Origin: an uncultured Phycisphaerales bacterium | GTDB taxonomy: Bacteria > Planctomycetota > Phycisphaerae > Phycisphaerales > SM1A02 | Assembly: GCA_946886375.1 (NCBI GenBank) | Contig: CAMPIL010000047.1 | Span: forward strand, 1 to 14,622 | Reading direction: 5' to 3' | DNA length: 14,622 nucleotides | Shown here: in pieces, positions 1-7,636 of the stretch | Numbering within the stretch: the stretch's first letter is position 1 | Layout of the letters: each line of letters opens with the position of its first letter | The notes under the pieces: generated by a model | Told to the model about the DNA's origin: nothing | Seen by the model: only the letters and a program-made list of their open reading frames with translations | The model's database searches: none | Program-made: the position numbers and the translations under genes

Positions 1-1099
1 GCCGGATGTCAAATGCCTGCTGGATCGCGTCTTGAATGTTCTGGGCTGAGGCATCAATGGAAATGCGTTCTGAGGAAGCCACGCTGCGGGCTTCTTTAGA
101 GCTCGCGACGGTGGTGGGCGGCTTCAACTCGTAGCGGGTGTTGCGAATCTGAATGAACTTGGGCGCGATGTTGTTCAACTCGCGGGCCGGGAACTCGAAC
201 ACCACGTTGGCCTGGGACTGGCCAGGCTGGCTGGTGACGTAGTGCGAGAGATCGTCGAAGCGATGCGGGCCGTCGTACTGCGTCCATTGGTCTGGATGAA
301 TGACCTTCGGCTCGCTGGAGCCTGAGGCCGAGCCGATCAGGCGAACCTGCGCGCTGGAGAGCGTGAGTTGTTCGCCGAAATCGCGGGCGCCGGCTTCAAA
401 TCGCACGCTCACCAGGTACTTGCCGCTGGACGGGTCGTAGAGGACTGGTCCAACGTGAGCATCGGCCGGCCGCAGCGACAATTTGCCCCGGCCGTTGAGC
501 GCGGAATCGCGCACCAGCGATGCGGACTGGAAATGAAGGTCGGGGTTGAGTTGGCGCAGCGGCGTGTTGTTGAAGGTGGGATACAACGCGCCGACGCTGA
601 GCAGGCTGTAGAACTTGGAAGTCCATTGGTGCACGGGCGCCCAGAGTGTGTTGACTTCTTCGATCTTGGCGCCGCGGCTGGCGCGGGCGTAGCCCTGGAA
701 ATCCATGATCGCCTTGGTCGATTGAATGAACCCCGCGCCGATCATGAAGATGCCGATGGTGATGATTCCGGCGAGCGCGCCGACGGGAAACCCGAAGGTG
801 AGGTTGGCCCAGCGGGGCATGTCCACGTTGCCGGGCACCAGCTTGTCCATGCTCACGCGCAGAATCGCCAGCATGAGCGCGAAGACCACGATGAGTGAAA
901 CGCCCCACGCGTAGTCATCGAACATGTTGCCGCGCAGCAGCAGACCGGTGGTCAGCGGCTCCCACACCGCCAAGGCGACCGCGCCGGCGACGATCACGCA
1001 GACCAGATGCAGAATCGCGCTGAACAATCCCTGGTTGGCCCACCAATAGGCGATCAACAGCACCAACGCGATGATGATGATATTGAAGAAGATGAGCAT
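1..1099 (-). CDS. CvpA-like integral membrane protein with long C-terminal extension (3' end cut by window edge)
   Basis: The open frame runs on the minus strand from an ATG at 1099 off the left edge: 366 codons with no stop. Four hydrophobic helices fill the N-terminus, at about residues 2-21, 27-48, 62-84 and 100-125. That layout and the small-residue-rich helices resemble the CvpA family (colicin V production type), whose members usually stop near 160-180 residues. Here at least 230 more residues follow. They are soluble-looking, with alternating beta-like stretches and Ser/Ala-rich linkers, and I do not recognise them; topology would decide whether they are periplasmic. The gene starts 27 bases after the GspE-like gene on the same strand, so co-transcription is likely. 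No clear SD precedes the ATG. The CvpA assignment rests on topology and general likeness, and the molecular role is unknown. Confidence 0.7.
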   Translation of the reverse strand, partial: MLIFFNIIIIALVLLIAYWWANQGLFSAILHLVCVIVAGAVALAVWEPLTTGLLLRGNMFDDYAWGVSLIVVFALMLAILRVSMDKLVPGNVDMPRWANLTFGFPVGALAGIITIGIFMIGAGFIQSTKAIMDFQGYARASRGAKIEEVNTLWAPVHQWTSKFYSLLSVGALYPTFNNTPLRQLNPDLHFQSASLVRDSALNGRGKLSLRPADAHVGPVLYDPSSGKYLVSVRFEAGARDFGEQLTLSSAQVRLIGSASGSSEPKVIHPDQWTQYDGPHRFDDLSHYVTSQPGQSQANVVFEFPARELNNIAPKFIQIRNTRYELKPPTTVASSKEARSVASSERISIDASAQNIQDAIQQAFDIR

Positions 1100-1126
1100 G
1101 GCGGGGCACCCGTCGTATGGAACGAA

Positions 1127-2833
1127 CTATTTGCGTGCAGGCGTCTGCGGCGTGGCGGCGACAGGTCCGGTCTTGGGCGTGGCGGCCTTGGGGGCCGCGG
1201 GCGATGTGACGCGCACCACTTCATCGATGTCCGTCTCGCCGCTGATCACCTTGCTCAGCGCCGATTCCTGGATGTAGTACATGTTGTTGCGCCGCGCATG
1301 CGCGAGGGCGGCCTTCAAATCGCCGGCTCCGAGCAATTTGCGGCAGTCATCGTCAACGATCATGACTTCAAACGCGCCGGTCTGGCCGAGATATCCAGAG
1401 CCGCCGCAGACCTTGCAGTCTTCGATGCGGTTCTTCACCTGCACCTTGCCGCTGGCGCGATACAACTGCGAGACCTTCTTTGCGGGCAGGTTCAGTTTCT
1501 TGATTTGCTCGGGCGTGGGCTGGTAGGCCTGGCGGCAGTTGGGGCACAGGCTGCGCAACAGGCGCTGGTTGGTGACTGCGCGAAGCGACTTCACCGCCTC
1601 CTTCACGTCGCCGACTTTCTTCACCCAATCGCGAATCTGATCGCTGATGGTGGGCAGCGGCTGCTGCACGTAGATCAGCGGACCCTTCATGCCCGGCTCA
1701 ATGATGACGCGGGCAGTTTCGGAATCCTTGATTTCGCTGGTGAGCACGATGTCCGGATCACGCCGCAAGATCGACTGGAGATTAGTGGCGTAATCGATGT
1801 CGGGGTTGTTGGCCCACTGCACCTGATCGACGCCCAGCAGATGCACCTGAATTTCATGCTCAAGGCTTTTGACGTTTGACGTGTAGGCGTCATGCCGCGC
1901 CAGAAGACTGTACGCGGTGGTGGTGAGGCCGTGGCCCGGCGGCGCGCCAATCAGGATGATGCCGTGACGTTCGTGCATCGGCTCGAAGGAGCGCAATTGC
2001 TCAAGTTGCTGGGCGAGCAGCCCCAGGCCGTCGATCGGCTTGTGCAGCCGCTTGGCGCGCTCGAAGTCGATGCGGAGACTTTGACCGTTGGAAGAGCCTG
2101 CGGTGATCATCGTAATCTCCGACTCGCCCTCGGGTCCGCGCACCTTGAATTCGCCCTGCTGGCGGCGGCGACGATCGTTCAGGTCCAAGCCGGCAATGTC
2201 CTTGAGGTAGTCGATGGTCTTCATCGCCGCGTCAGCGGGAATGGTTTCGCGCTTGTAGCGGATGCCATCGATGCGCTGCTCGATCGTGCCGCCACTGGGG
2301 CCTGCGACCACTTCAACGCGCGATGCGCGGGCCGCAAGCGCGGGGCCGATCACGTCCTCGGCCTGAATGTGCACGGCGTAGAGCGGATCTTCCTTGAGCG
2401 GCGTGGCGCGGGTCTTGCCCTTGGAATCGGTGAATTGGAGCAGCGCCTGCTTGGCGGCCTTGGCCTGACGGCGGGCGCTGATCTTGGCGGAGATTCCCTC
2501 GCCGGTGAGTCTGAACCTGCGCTCCTCGGGCAGTTTCTGATCGCGGATGTACCAGTACGCCAGCACCGGCCCAATCAGAATCAGCATGCCGACGGGCCAA
2601 CTGATCCAGAAGATTGGGATGAAGAGCATCGCCGCCAGAGCGACGACGCCTGCGCCCATATGCACGCCGTTCCACATTTTGTGGTTCAGGTGCAGGTAGC
2701 GAGCGTCTTTGTCGAGTTTGGACGACACCAGCCAGGCCCACGCACCCATTGGAAGCAGGATGAGCAGGGCCTTCCACCAACTCAGGAGGAAAGCGGAGAC
2801 GGCTTGTTGGGCGAGAACGTGCTCAGTGAACAT
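1127..2833 (-). CDS. Membrane-anchored GspE/PilB-family ATPase homologue with degenerate Walker A and His boxes
   Basis: This 568-residue protein belongs to the type II secretion/type IV pilus ATPase family. Two or three hydrophobic segments (about 17-37, 57-79 and 80-96) replace the usual soluble N1 domain. An N2-like domain spans about 155-260, and the ATPase core about 265-430. A tetracysteine zinc site lies in the usual place (C430, C433, C473, C476, followed by GGSGYLG). The Walker B region is well kept (ILRRDPDIVLTSEIKD, catalytic-type E367). However, the P-loop reads GAPPGHGLTTT, with Leu303 where the lysine should be. The Asp box has His326 for Asp, and the His box (normally TGHLVLSTLH) reads KGPLIYVQQP. 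The family says motor ATPase; the sequence says it probably hydrolyses ATP poorly or not at all. The C-terminus is an Ala/Pro/Lys/Thr tail. It lies 111 bases after the PilT-like gene; no strong SD is seen. Confidence 0.88.
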   Translation of the reverse strand: MFTEHVLAQQAVSAFLLSWWKALLILLPMGAWAWLVSSKLDKDARYLHLNHKMWNGVHMGAGVVALAAMLFIPIFWISWPVGMLILIGPVLAYWYIRDQKLPEERRFRLTGEGISAKISARRQAKAAKQALLQFTDSKGKTRATPLKEDPLYAVHIQAEDVIGPALAARASRVEVVAGPSGGTIEQRIDGIRYKRETIPADAAMKTIDYLKDIAGLDLNDRRRRQQGEFKVRGPEGESEITMITAGSSNGQSLRIDFERAKRLHKPIDGLGLLAQQLEQLRSFEPMHERHGIILIGAPPGHGLTTTAYSLLARHDAYTSNVKSLEHEIQVHLLGVDQVQWANNPDIDYATNLQSILRRDPDIVLTSEIKDSETARVIIEPGMKGPLIYVQQPLPTISDQIRDWVKKVGDVKEAVKSLRAVTNQRLLRSLCPNCRQAYQPTPEQIKKLNLPAKKVSQLYRASGKVQVKNRIEDCKVCGGSGYLGQTGAFEVMIVDDDCRKLLGAGDLKAALAHARRNNMYYIQESALSKVISGETDIDEVVRVTSPAAPKAATPKTGPVAATPQTPARK

Positions 2834-2916
2834 GTGACGATGTGCGGCGGATGGATGGGCAATCGCTGCCGTAGCCTTGCATGGCGAATGCGGCGTGCTC
2901 GCGGCGGCGGTCGGGC

Positions 2917-2927
2917 GTCAGTCTGAC
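2917..2927. repeat. 11-base perfect palindrome in the spacer between the two ATPase genes
   Basis: GTCAG-T-CTGAC reads the same on both strands around one central base. It lies in the 111-base spacer, just after the stop of the PilT-like gene and about 84 bases before the start of the GspE-like gene. No T-run follows it, so it is not a normal terminator. It could be a small operator, an RNA stem too tight to form well, or chance. Confidence 0.25.
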
Positions 2928-2944
2928 CTCGTGCCTTGCAACTT

Positions 2945-4093
2945 TCACGTAATTCCCTTCAGCCGCATCTTGAGTTCCTCGGGCTTGGGCGTCGCTTCCA
3001 GGGCCACACGATGGTGAATGTATTCCGTCTCCACCAGTTGCACAAGCGACGAGGTGAAGTCGATCATGCCTTCCTCATGGCTCTTCTTGATGATTTCCAG
3101 CAGTTCGCCCTCGCGCGCTTCCAGGATGAACTTCTGCACGATGGGGGTGTTGAGGAGGATTTCGATGGCGGGAATGCGGACGATGTTTTCGTGCAGCGTG
3201 GGCAGCAGTTTCTGATAAACGATGCCTCGCAGGTTGTACGCCAGCAGTTTGCGAATCTGGTCGCGCTCGCTTTCCATGAACAGGTCATAAATGCGGCCGA
3301 AGGTCTGCCACGCGCTGGAGGCGTGAATCGTTCCGAACACCAGGTGGCCGGTTTCGGCGGCGCGAATGGCGGCTTCAAAGGTCTCGTGGTCGCGCATCTC
3401 ACCCACCAGCACCACGTCGGGGTTCTCTCGCACCAGGGCGCGAAGCGCTTCGTTGAAGTTCAGGCAGTCAATGCCCACTTCGCGCTGGTTGATGGTCGCC
3501 TTGGCGTCCTTGAAGATGTACTCGATGGGGTCTTCGATCGTGACGATGTGAACGCGCTTGCGCTCGTTGATGTACTGGAGCATCGACGCGATCGAAGTGC
3601 TCTTGCCTGAACCGGTCACGCCTGCGAACAGGATCAATCCCTGCGCGCTCATGGCGATGTCGCCGAGAATCTGCGGCAGGTAAAGGCTCTCGAACGTCTT
3701 GATGTTGGAGGTGATCAACCGGCAGGCCAGCGAGGGCTTGCCGCGCGCCATGAACAGGTTGACGCGGAAGCGGTTGTCTTCGTCGTAGTCGTATGCGAAG
3801 TCGAACTGGCCGTGCTTGCGGAAGATGTCATACTGCCGGTTGTCCAGCACGTCGCGGGCGATCTGAAACATGAGGTCTGGCGTGCAGATGTCGGTCTGCA
3901 GACTTTTCAGCGAGCCGCGAACGCGGATGCGCGGCGGGAGATCGACTTTGACGATGAGGTCCGAGGCTTCGTGCCGAATCGCCGCTTCCAGGTACTTGCG
4001 AAACGCCTTCATGCCTTCGCCGGGTGCGGTGCCCTTGTCGTGGTGCACTGGCGCTGCGATGTCATCTTCTGTGAACACGTGCGTTGTCGTCAC
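2945..4093 (-). CDS. PilT/PilU-type ATPase (type IV pilus retraction family)
   Basis: This 382-residue cytoplasmic ATPase belongs to the T2SS/T4P superfamily; the family forms hexamers that power pilus retraction or related movements. All catalytic elements are visible: Walker A GVTGSGKST (K164), Asp box TIEDPIEY (E187, D188), Walker B NPDVVLVGEMRD (E232) and His box TGHLVFGTIH (H250, H257). The PAS-like N-terminal domain (about 30-140) precedes the core, and about 30 extra residues sit at the front. The C-terminal region (GELLEIIKKSHEEGM) matches the PilT/PilU C-terminal helices, but I do not see the classic PilT AIRNLIRE motif, so PilU-like or a separate clade is possible. The start is GTG at 4093, chosen because AGGAG (4102-4106) sits 8 bases upstream; the first internal Met is residue 28. 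It leads the minus-strand cluster with the degenerate GspE-like and CvpA-like genes. Confidence 0.9.
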   Translation of the reverse strand: MTTTHVFTEDDIAAPVHHDKGTAPGEGMKAFRKYLEAAIRHEASDLIVKVDLPPRIRVRGSLKSLQTDICTPDLMFQIARDVLDNRQYDIFRKHGQFDFAYDYDEDNRFRVNLFMARGKPSLACRLITSNIKTFESLYLPQILGDIAMSAQGLILFAGVTGSGKSTSIASMLQYINERKRVHIVTIEDPIEYIFKDAKATINQREVGIDCLNFNEALRALVRENPDVVLVGEMRDHETFEAAIRAAETGHLVFGTIHASSAWQTFGRIYDLFMESERDQIRKLLAYNLRGIVYQKLLPTLHENIVRIPAIEILLNTPIVQKFILEAREGELLEIIKKSHEEGMIDFTSSLVQLVETEYIHHRVALEATPKPEELKMRLKGIT

Positions 4094-4111
4094 AATCCAG
4101 GCTCCTGACGC

Positions 4112-4130
4112 GGCCGCTGCCTATGCGGCC
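4112..4130 (-). promoter_or_regulatory. GC-rich hairpin just upstream of the PilT-like ribosome binding site
   Basis: GGCCGC and GCGGCC form a perfect six-pair stem with a seven-base loop. In the minus-strand transcript it ends five bases before the AGGAG of the PilT-like gene. It may tune translation start or mRNA stability, but a chance GC-rich dyad cannot be excluded. Confidence 0.35.
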
Positions 4131-4168
4131 TCTACGTCTTTTCGTTTCTCAGGCTCGGGCTGTTGCCC

Positions 4169-4191
4169 TGGTTCAAACCAATCTACTGTAG
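4169..4191. promoter_or_regulatory. Pair of short dyads in the divergent spacer (possible operator)
   Basis: TGGTT-CA-AACCA (4169-4180) is followed two bases later by CTAC-T-GTAG (4183-4191). Both are perfect short palindromes, placed between the divergent PilT-like and CheB-CheR genes where a repressor or activator could act on either. No matching family site is recognised. Confidence 0.25.
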
Positions 4192-4225
4192 CAGACGCGG
4201 CCAATGGGCGAAATACGCGACTTGA

Positions 4226-4258
4226 GAGTCGAGCGGGTTTGCCGCCCGCCTGAGACTC
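4226..4258. repeat. Two-part inverted repeat in the divergent spacer
   Basis: An outer GAGTC/GACTC pair (4226-4230, 4254-4258) encloses an inner GCGGG/CCCGC pair (4233-4237, 4245-4249). Together they give an imperfect ten-pair hairpin with an internal loop. No T-run follows on either strand, so it is not a standard terminator. It lies upstream of the suspected -10 box of the CheB-CheR gene and is therefore probably not in that mRNA. The rest of the 4094-4423 spacer holds the other signals listed and no convincing small gene. Confidence 0.3.
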
Positions 4259-4344
4259 GCTCGGACAGAATGCCAAGGTCCCGATCCTGCATGAGAAGTT
4301 CGCACGACCCCGCAGGGAAAGCGCGCGTACCGCAAGAGTTCACC

Positions 4345-4350
4345 TATACT
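4345..4350 (+). promoter_or_regulatory. Candidate -10 box for the CheB-CheR-kinase gene
   Basis: TATACT matches five of six bases of the sigma70 -10 consensus and stands out in a GC-rich spacer. No good -35 box lies 16-18 bases upstream, so an activator or another sigma factor would be needed. Transcription from here would give a leader of roughly 65-70 bases that includes the 4372-4426 structure. Confidence 0.3.
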
Positions 4351-4371
4351 TTTCCTTTAGAGTCGTTGGAG

Positions 4372-4426
4372 CATCAAGCCGGGGGGCTTTACAGCCCCTG
4401 GGAAGCGGAAAGGACTGGCTTTGATG
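4372..4426 (+). promoter_or_regulatory. Predicted 5'-leader RNA structure that sequesters the start codon
   Basis: CATCAAGCC (4372-4380) is complementary to GGCTTTGATG (4417-4426) with one bulged T, giving nine pairs that include all three bases of the ATG at 4424. Inside lies a second perfect stem, GGGGCT/AGCCCC (4383-4388, 4393-4398) with a TTAC loop, only two bases from the first helix so they could stack. The SD-like AAAGGA (4409-4414) sits in the joining strand. This is a layout expected of a translational switch or RNA thermometer. It matches no riboswitch class I know, and the pairing is by eye only. Confidence 0.4.
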
Positions 4427-7400
4427 AACCCGGAAGTGCGCGAGAAGTCATTGTGTCCGGTGGTCGGCATCGGCTCGTCGGCGGGGGGAGTCGAGGCGCT
4501 GAGCCAGTTCTTCCGCGCCGTCCCCGAAAACAGTGGTAACGCGTACGTTGTTGTGCAGCACCTGGATCCCACCCGCCACAGCATGCTGGCGGAGTTGCTC
4601 GGCCGTCTGTCCAGCGTGAAGGTCGCCGAGGTGACGGACGCGCCGGCGATCAAGCCCAACCGGGTGTATGTCATTTCGCCGAACTCAACCTTGACCATCA
4701 GCGATGGCCGGCTGCATACGGAATCTCCTGTGGCAGAGCGCGGCCGGCGCATGCCGATCGACGCATTCTTCCAATCCATGGCAAATGAATGTCGCGAGCG
4801 CAGCGTGGGAATCATCCTGAGCGGGACGGGGACCGACGGCACGCTGGGCTTGAAGGAAATCAAGGCTGCGGGCGGCATTGTGATGGTGCAGGACCCCGAA
4901 GAGGCCGATCACGACGGCATGCCGCGCAGCGCCATTGCGACCGGGCTGGTGGATTACATCCTGTCGGTTGGCGAAATGCCGCGCGAGTTGATGGCGTACG
5001 TGCAGCATCCCTATGTGCGCGAGAAGCCGCTCCCCAAAGATCCCGAAGCGCACGAGCAGGGAATCAACCGGGTGCTGGAACTGCTTCGCGAGCACAAGGA
5101 ATACGACTTTCGCGCGTACAAGACCGGCACGCTGACGCGGCGAATTTACCGCCGCATGAGCATCAACCACATTCAGGACATCGATGACTACGTTCGGCTG
5201 CTGGCGCAGAACGTCTCGGAGGTCGACGAGTTGTTCCACGACCTGTTCATCGGCGTGACCAGTTTCTTCCGCGAGCCGGAATCGTGGAAAGCGCTGGCCG
5301 AGGAGGTGATTCCGTCGATTGTCAGCACGTGCAGCAAGGAGAGCCGGCAAATCCGCGTGTGGGTGCCGGGCTGTTCGACCGGCGAAGAGGCCTACACCGT
5401 CGCCATGCTGATCAACGATGAAATGCGGCGCGTGCGCAGCGAGTGCGCGCTGCAGGTCTTCGGCACGGACGTCGATCCCGCCGCACTGGAACGGGCACGT
5501 TCCGGCACGTACCCGGAATCCATCGCGTCCGAAGTGCCTGCGGAGTTCCTCAAAAAGTACTTTTCCATCATTGATGGCGATCACCGGTTGCGCATTGCGG
5601 CCAACCTGCGCGAGCAAATTGTGTTTGCCCAGCAGAATATTCTGGCGGATCCGCCGTTCTCCAAACTTGACCTGATTTGCTGCCGCAACCTGCTGATCTA
5701 CTTGCTTCCTGAGTATCATCGGGACGTTCTCTCGCTTTGCCATTTTGCCTTGCGTCCAGGCGGGTACCTGTTCCTTGGGTCGGCGGAAACGGTCGGGCGG
5801 CAGCACGATCTGTTCCAGACGATTTCGCAGAAGTGGCGGATTTACCGGCGCGTTGGCGGGCACGTTCACGAGTTCAGCATTCCGATCATCAGCATGAGGC
5901 GGCGGAGGCAGCACCAACTCGAAGCCCGTGCCCACCACCCGCCGGTGGAAGGCGCCTCGCGGGTTGTACCCGTCTCCCGCACCTTCGACGGCGCACCGCC
6001 CCCGCAGCGCTTTGCGGACTGGGCACGCCAGATTCTGGTGTCGCGCTACGCGCCGGCGTGCGTGCTCATCGATCGCGATGGCGAGTTGCTGTATTACTCC
6101 GGCGCGACTCACGACTATCTGGTCCAGCCGATAGGTCTTTCCACGAAGGACATCTTTTCCATTGCTCGCGAAGGTCTGGGACCGAAGTTGCATGGCGCGG
6201 TGCTGCAAGCCCGGCAGTCCGATGGCCCGGTGGCCGTCGATGATGCGAAGGTCCGCCGAGGACGCGACTTTGTGCCCGTGCGCTTTGTCGTCACGCCGCT
6301 GCTGGCCAGCGAAGGTTCCGATGGAAGGCTGCTGATCGCGTTCGAGGATGCCAAGACCGGCAGCGCAGAGCCCGGCACTCCCGCGACCGATGAGCAGTCG
6401 CAGGCGGCGATGGAGCGGCTCCGCACGGAGCGAGACGTCGCGCGCGATGAACTCAACGCCACGATGCAGCGGCTGGATCATTCCAAGGAGGATTATCGCG
6501 CCAGCAACGAGGAATTGATGTCGATGAATGAGGAACTCCAGTCCACCAACGAGGAACTGGAAACCTACAAGGAGGAACTGCAATCGCTCAACGAAGAACT
6601 CGTGACGGCGAACCACCAGGTGCAGCACAAACTCGATGAACTGGAGAAGGCCAACGACGATCTGTCCAACCTGCTGTCCTCGACGGAAATCGCCACCATC
6701 TTCCTCGACATGGATTTCCGCATCATGCAGTTCACTCCTGCGGTGCGCAAACTTCTGAACCTGCTGCCTCCGGACATGGGGCGTCCCATCACCGACTTCG
6801 CCCAGCAGGTGCTGGGGCAGGACATGATTGAATCGGCCCGCCGGGTGATTCAGGATCGCCGCGTGATGGAACACGAAGTGCTCAGCGGCGGGGAGTGGTA
6901 CCTGCGCCGCATCCTTCCTTATATCCGCGAAGATTTGGACATCGGCGGAATCGTGATCACCTTCACCAACATCTCACGACGGAAGCGCGATGAAGACCAT
7001 CTGCGGATGCTCATTGCGGAGTTGGACCATCGCGTGAAGAATTCGCTGGCGATGGTGGCGACGCTCGCGGCTCAGACGCTTCGCCGCGCCACTTCATTAG
7101 ACGATTTCGGAAAGATATTTGAGCAGCGCATCCAGGCGCTCAGCCGGGGCCACATGCTGATGACCGAATCGCGCTGGGAGGGGACTGATCTGCAAACGAT
7201 CGTGCGCACCGCGCTGGCCCCGCACACGGCCGATCGGCCCGCCGCGCTGAGGTTCAGCGGGCCCAAAGTGGTCATCGCGCCCAAATCAGCGATGGCGCTC
7301 ATGATGGTGATTCATGAACTTGCAACCAATGCGGTGAAATACGGCGCACTTTCCTCTGATAAAGGACGGGTGGAACTTGCCTGGCGCATTCAGGAGCCAT

Positions 7401-7636
7401 CCAAAGCCGGCAACGACTCCTCCGCGTTGGTCATCCAGTGGCAGGAATTGGACGGTCCTCACGTCGAATCCGTCGGACCGCCTGGGTTTGGAACCCAGTT
7501 CATCAAGCGAGCCGCCGATTATGAACTTGGTGGGACCGCATCCATTGAATATCGTCCCTATGGTGTCCATTGCGAACTGCGCTTACCATTGAGCGACGAA
7601 ATTCGACCCGACGCGCAACAGGAGCCAACTTCATGA
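4424..7636 (+). CDS. Hybrid CheB methylesterase-CheR methyltransferase-PAS-HWE histidine kinase
   Basis: A 1070-residue cytoplasmic multidomain signalling protein. Domains in order: CheB-type methylesterase (about 11-190) with an intact triad S19 (GSSAGG), H46 and D138; CheR-type SAM methyltransferase (about 213-476) with VPGCSTGEEAY near 314-324; a PAS-like region (about 535-645); a Glu-rich coiled coil (about 660-755) with repeated NEEL units; a PAS domain (about 750-850); and an HWE-family kinase (about 855-1055) with phospho-acceptor H869 (LDHRVKNSL), N-box HELATNAVKYG and the family's WxE (WQE, W1006/E1008). No transmembrane segment is seen. ATG 4424 is preferred over TTG 4421, with AAAGGA nine bases upstream. 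The coding end overlaps the receiver gene by ATGA, so the two are probably translationally coupled and act as kinase and target. What the CheB/CheR domains modify is unknown, since no receptor gene is nearby. Confidence 0.93.
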   Translation: MNPEVREKSLCPVVGIGSSAGGVEALSQFFRAVPENSGNAYVVVQHLDPTRHSMLAELLGRLSSVKVAEVTDAPAIKPNRVYVISPNSTLTISDGRLHTESPVAERGRRMPIDAFFQSMANECRERSVGIILSGTGTDGTLGLKEIKAAGGIVMVQDPEEADHDGMPRSAIATGLVDYILSVGEMPRELMAYVQHPYVREKPLPKDPEAHEQGINRVLELLREHKEYDFRAYKTGTLTRRIYRRMSINHIQDIDDYVRLLAQNVSEVDELFHDLFIGVTSFFREPESWKALAEEVIPSIVSTCSKESRQIRVWVPGCSTGEEAYTVAMLINDEMRRVRSECALQVFGTDVDPAALERARSGTYPESIASEVPAEFLKKYFSIIDGDHRLRIAANLREQIVFAQQNILADPPFSKLDLICCRNLLIYLLPEYHRDVLSLCHFALRPGGYLFLGSAETVGRQHDLFQTISQKWRIYRRVGGHVHEFSIPIISMRRRRQHQLEARAHHPPVEGASRVVPVSRTFDGAPPPQRFADWARQILVSRYAPACVLIDRDGELLYYSGATHDYLVQPIGLSTKDIFSIAREGLGPKLHGAVLQARQSDGPVAVDDAKVRRGRDFVPVRFVVTPLLASEGSDGRLLIAFEDAKTGSAEPGTPATDEQSQAAMERLRTERDVARDELNATMQRLDHSKEDYRASNEELMSMNEELQSTNEELETYKEELQSLNEELVTANHQVQHKLDELEKANDDLSNLLSSTEIATIFLDMDFRIMQFTPAVRKLLNLLPPDMGRPITDFAQQVLGQDMIESARRVIQDRRVMEHEVLSGGEWYLRRILPYIREDLDIGGIVITFTNISRRKRDEDHLRMLIAELDHRVKNSLAMVATLAAQTLRRATSLDDFGKIFEQRIQALSRGHMLMTESRWEGTDLQTIVRTALAPHTADRPAALRFSGPKVVIAPKSAMALMMVIHELATNAVKYGALSSDKGRVELAWRIQEPSKAGNDSSALVIQWQELDGPHVESVGPPGFGTQFIKRAADYELGGTASIEYRPYGVHCELRLPLSDEIRPDAQQEPTS

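Noticed and set aside
368..908. Plus- and minus-strand frames of about 170 codons near the left edge
   Set aside because: The continuous minus-strand frame from 1099 has four clear membrane helices and explains the region; the others are Arg/His-rich shadows.
1007..2926. Two long plus-strand frames (1007-1879 and 1892-2926)
   Set aside because: Both are antisense to the GspE-like gene, whose motifs fix the coding strand; the products look like GC-rich shadow frames.
4316..4340. GGAAA-N17-GTT resembling an alphaproteobacterial EcfG promoter
   Set aside because: The -35 half is imperfect, EcfG belongs to Alphaproteobacteria, and nothing else in the window points to that class. The TATACT box is simpler.
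4685..6874. 729-codon open frame on the minus strand
   Set aside because: It lies wholly inside the CheB-CheR-kinase gene in an antisense frame. Its His/Arg/Gln-rich product has no family motif and mirrors the codon bias of the real gene.
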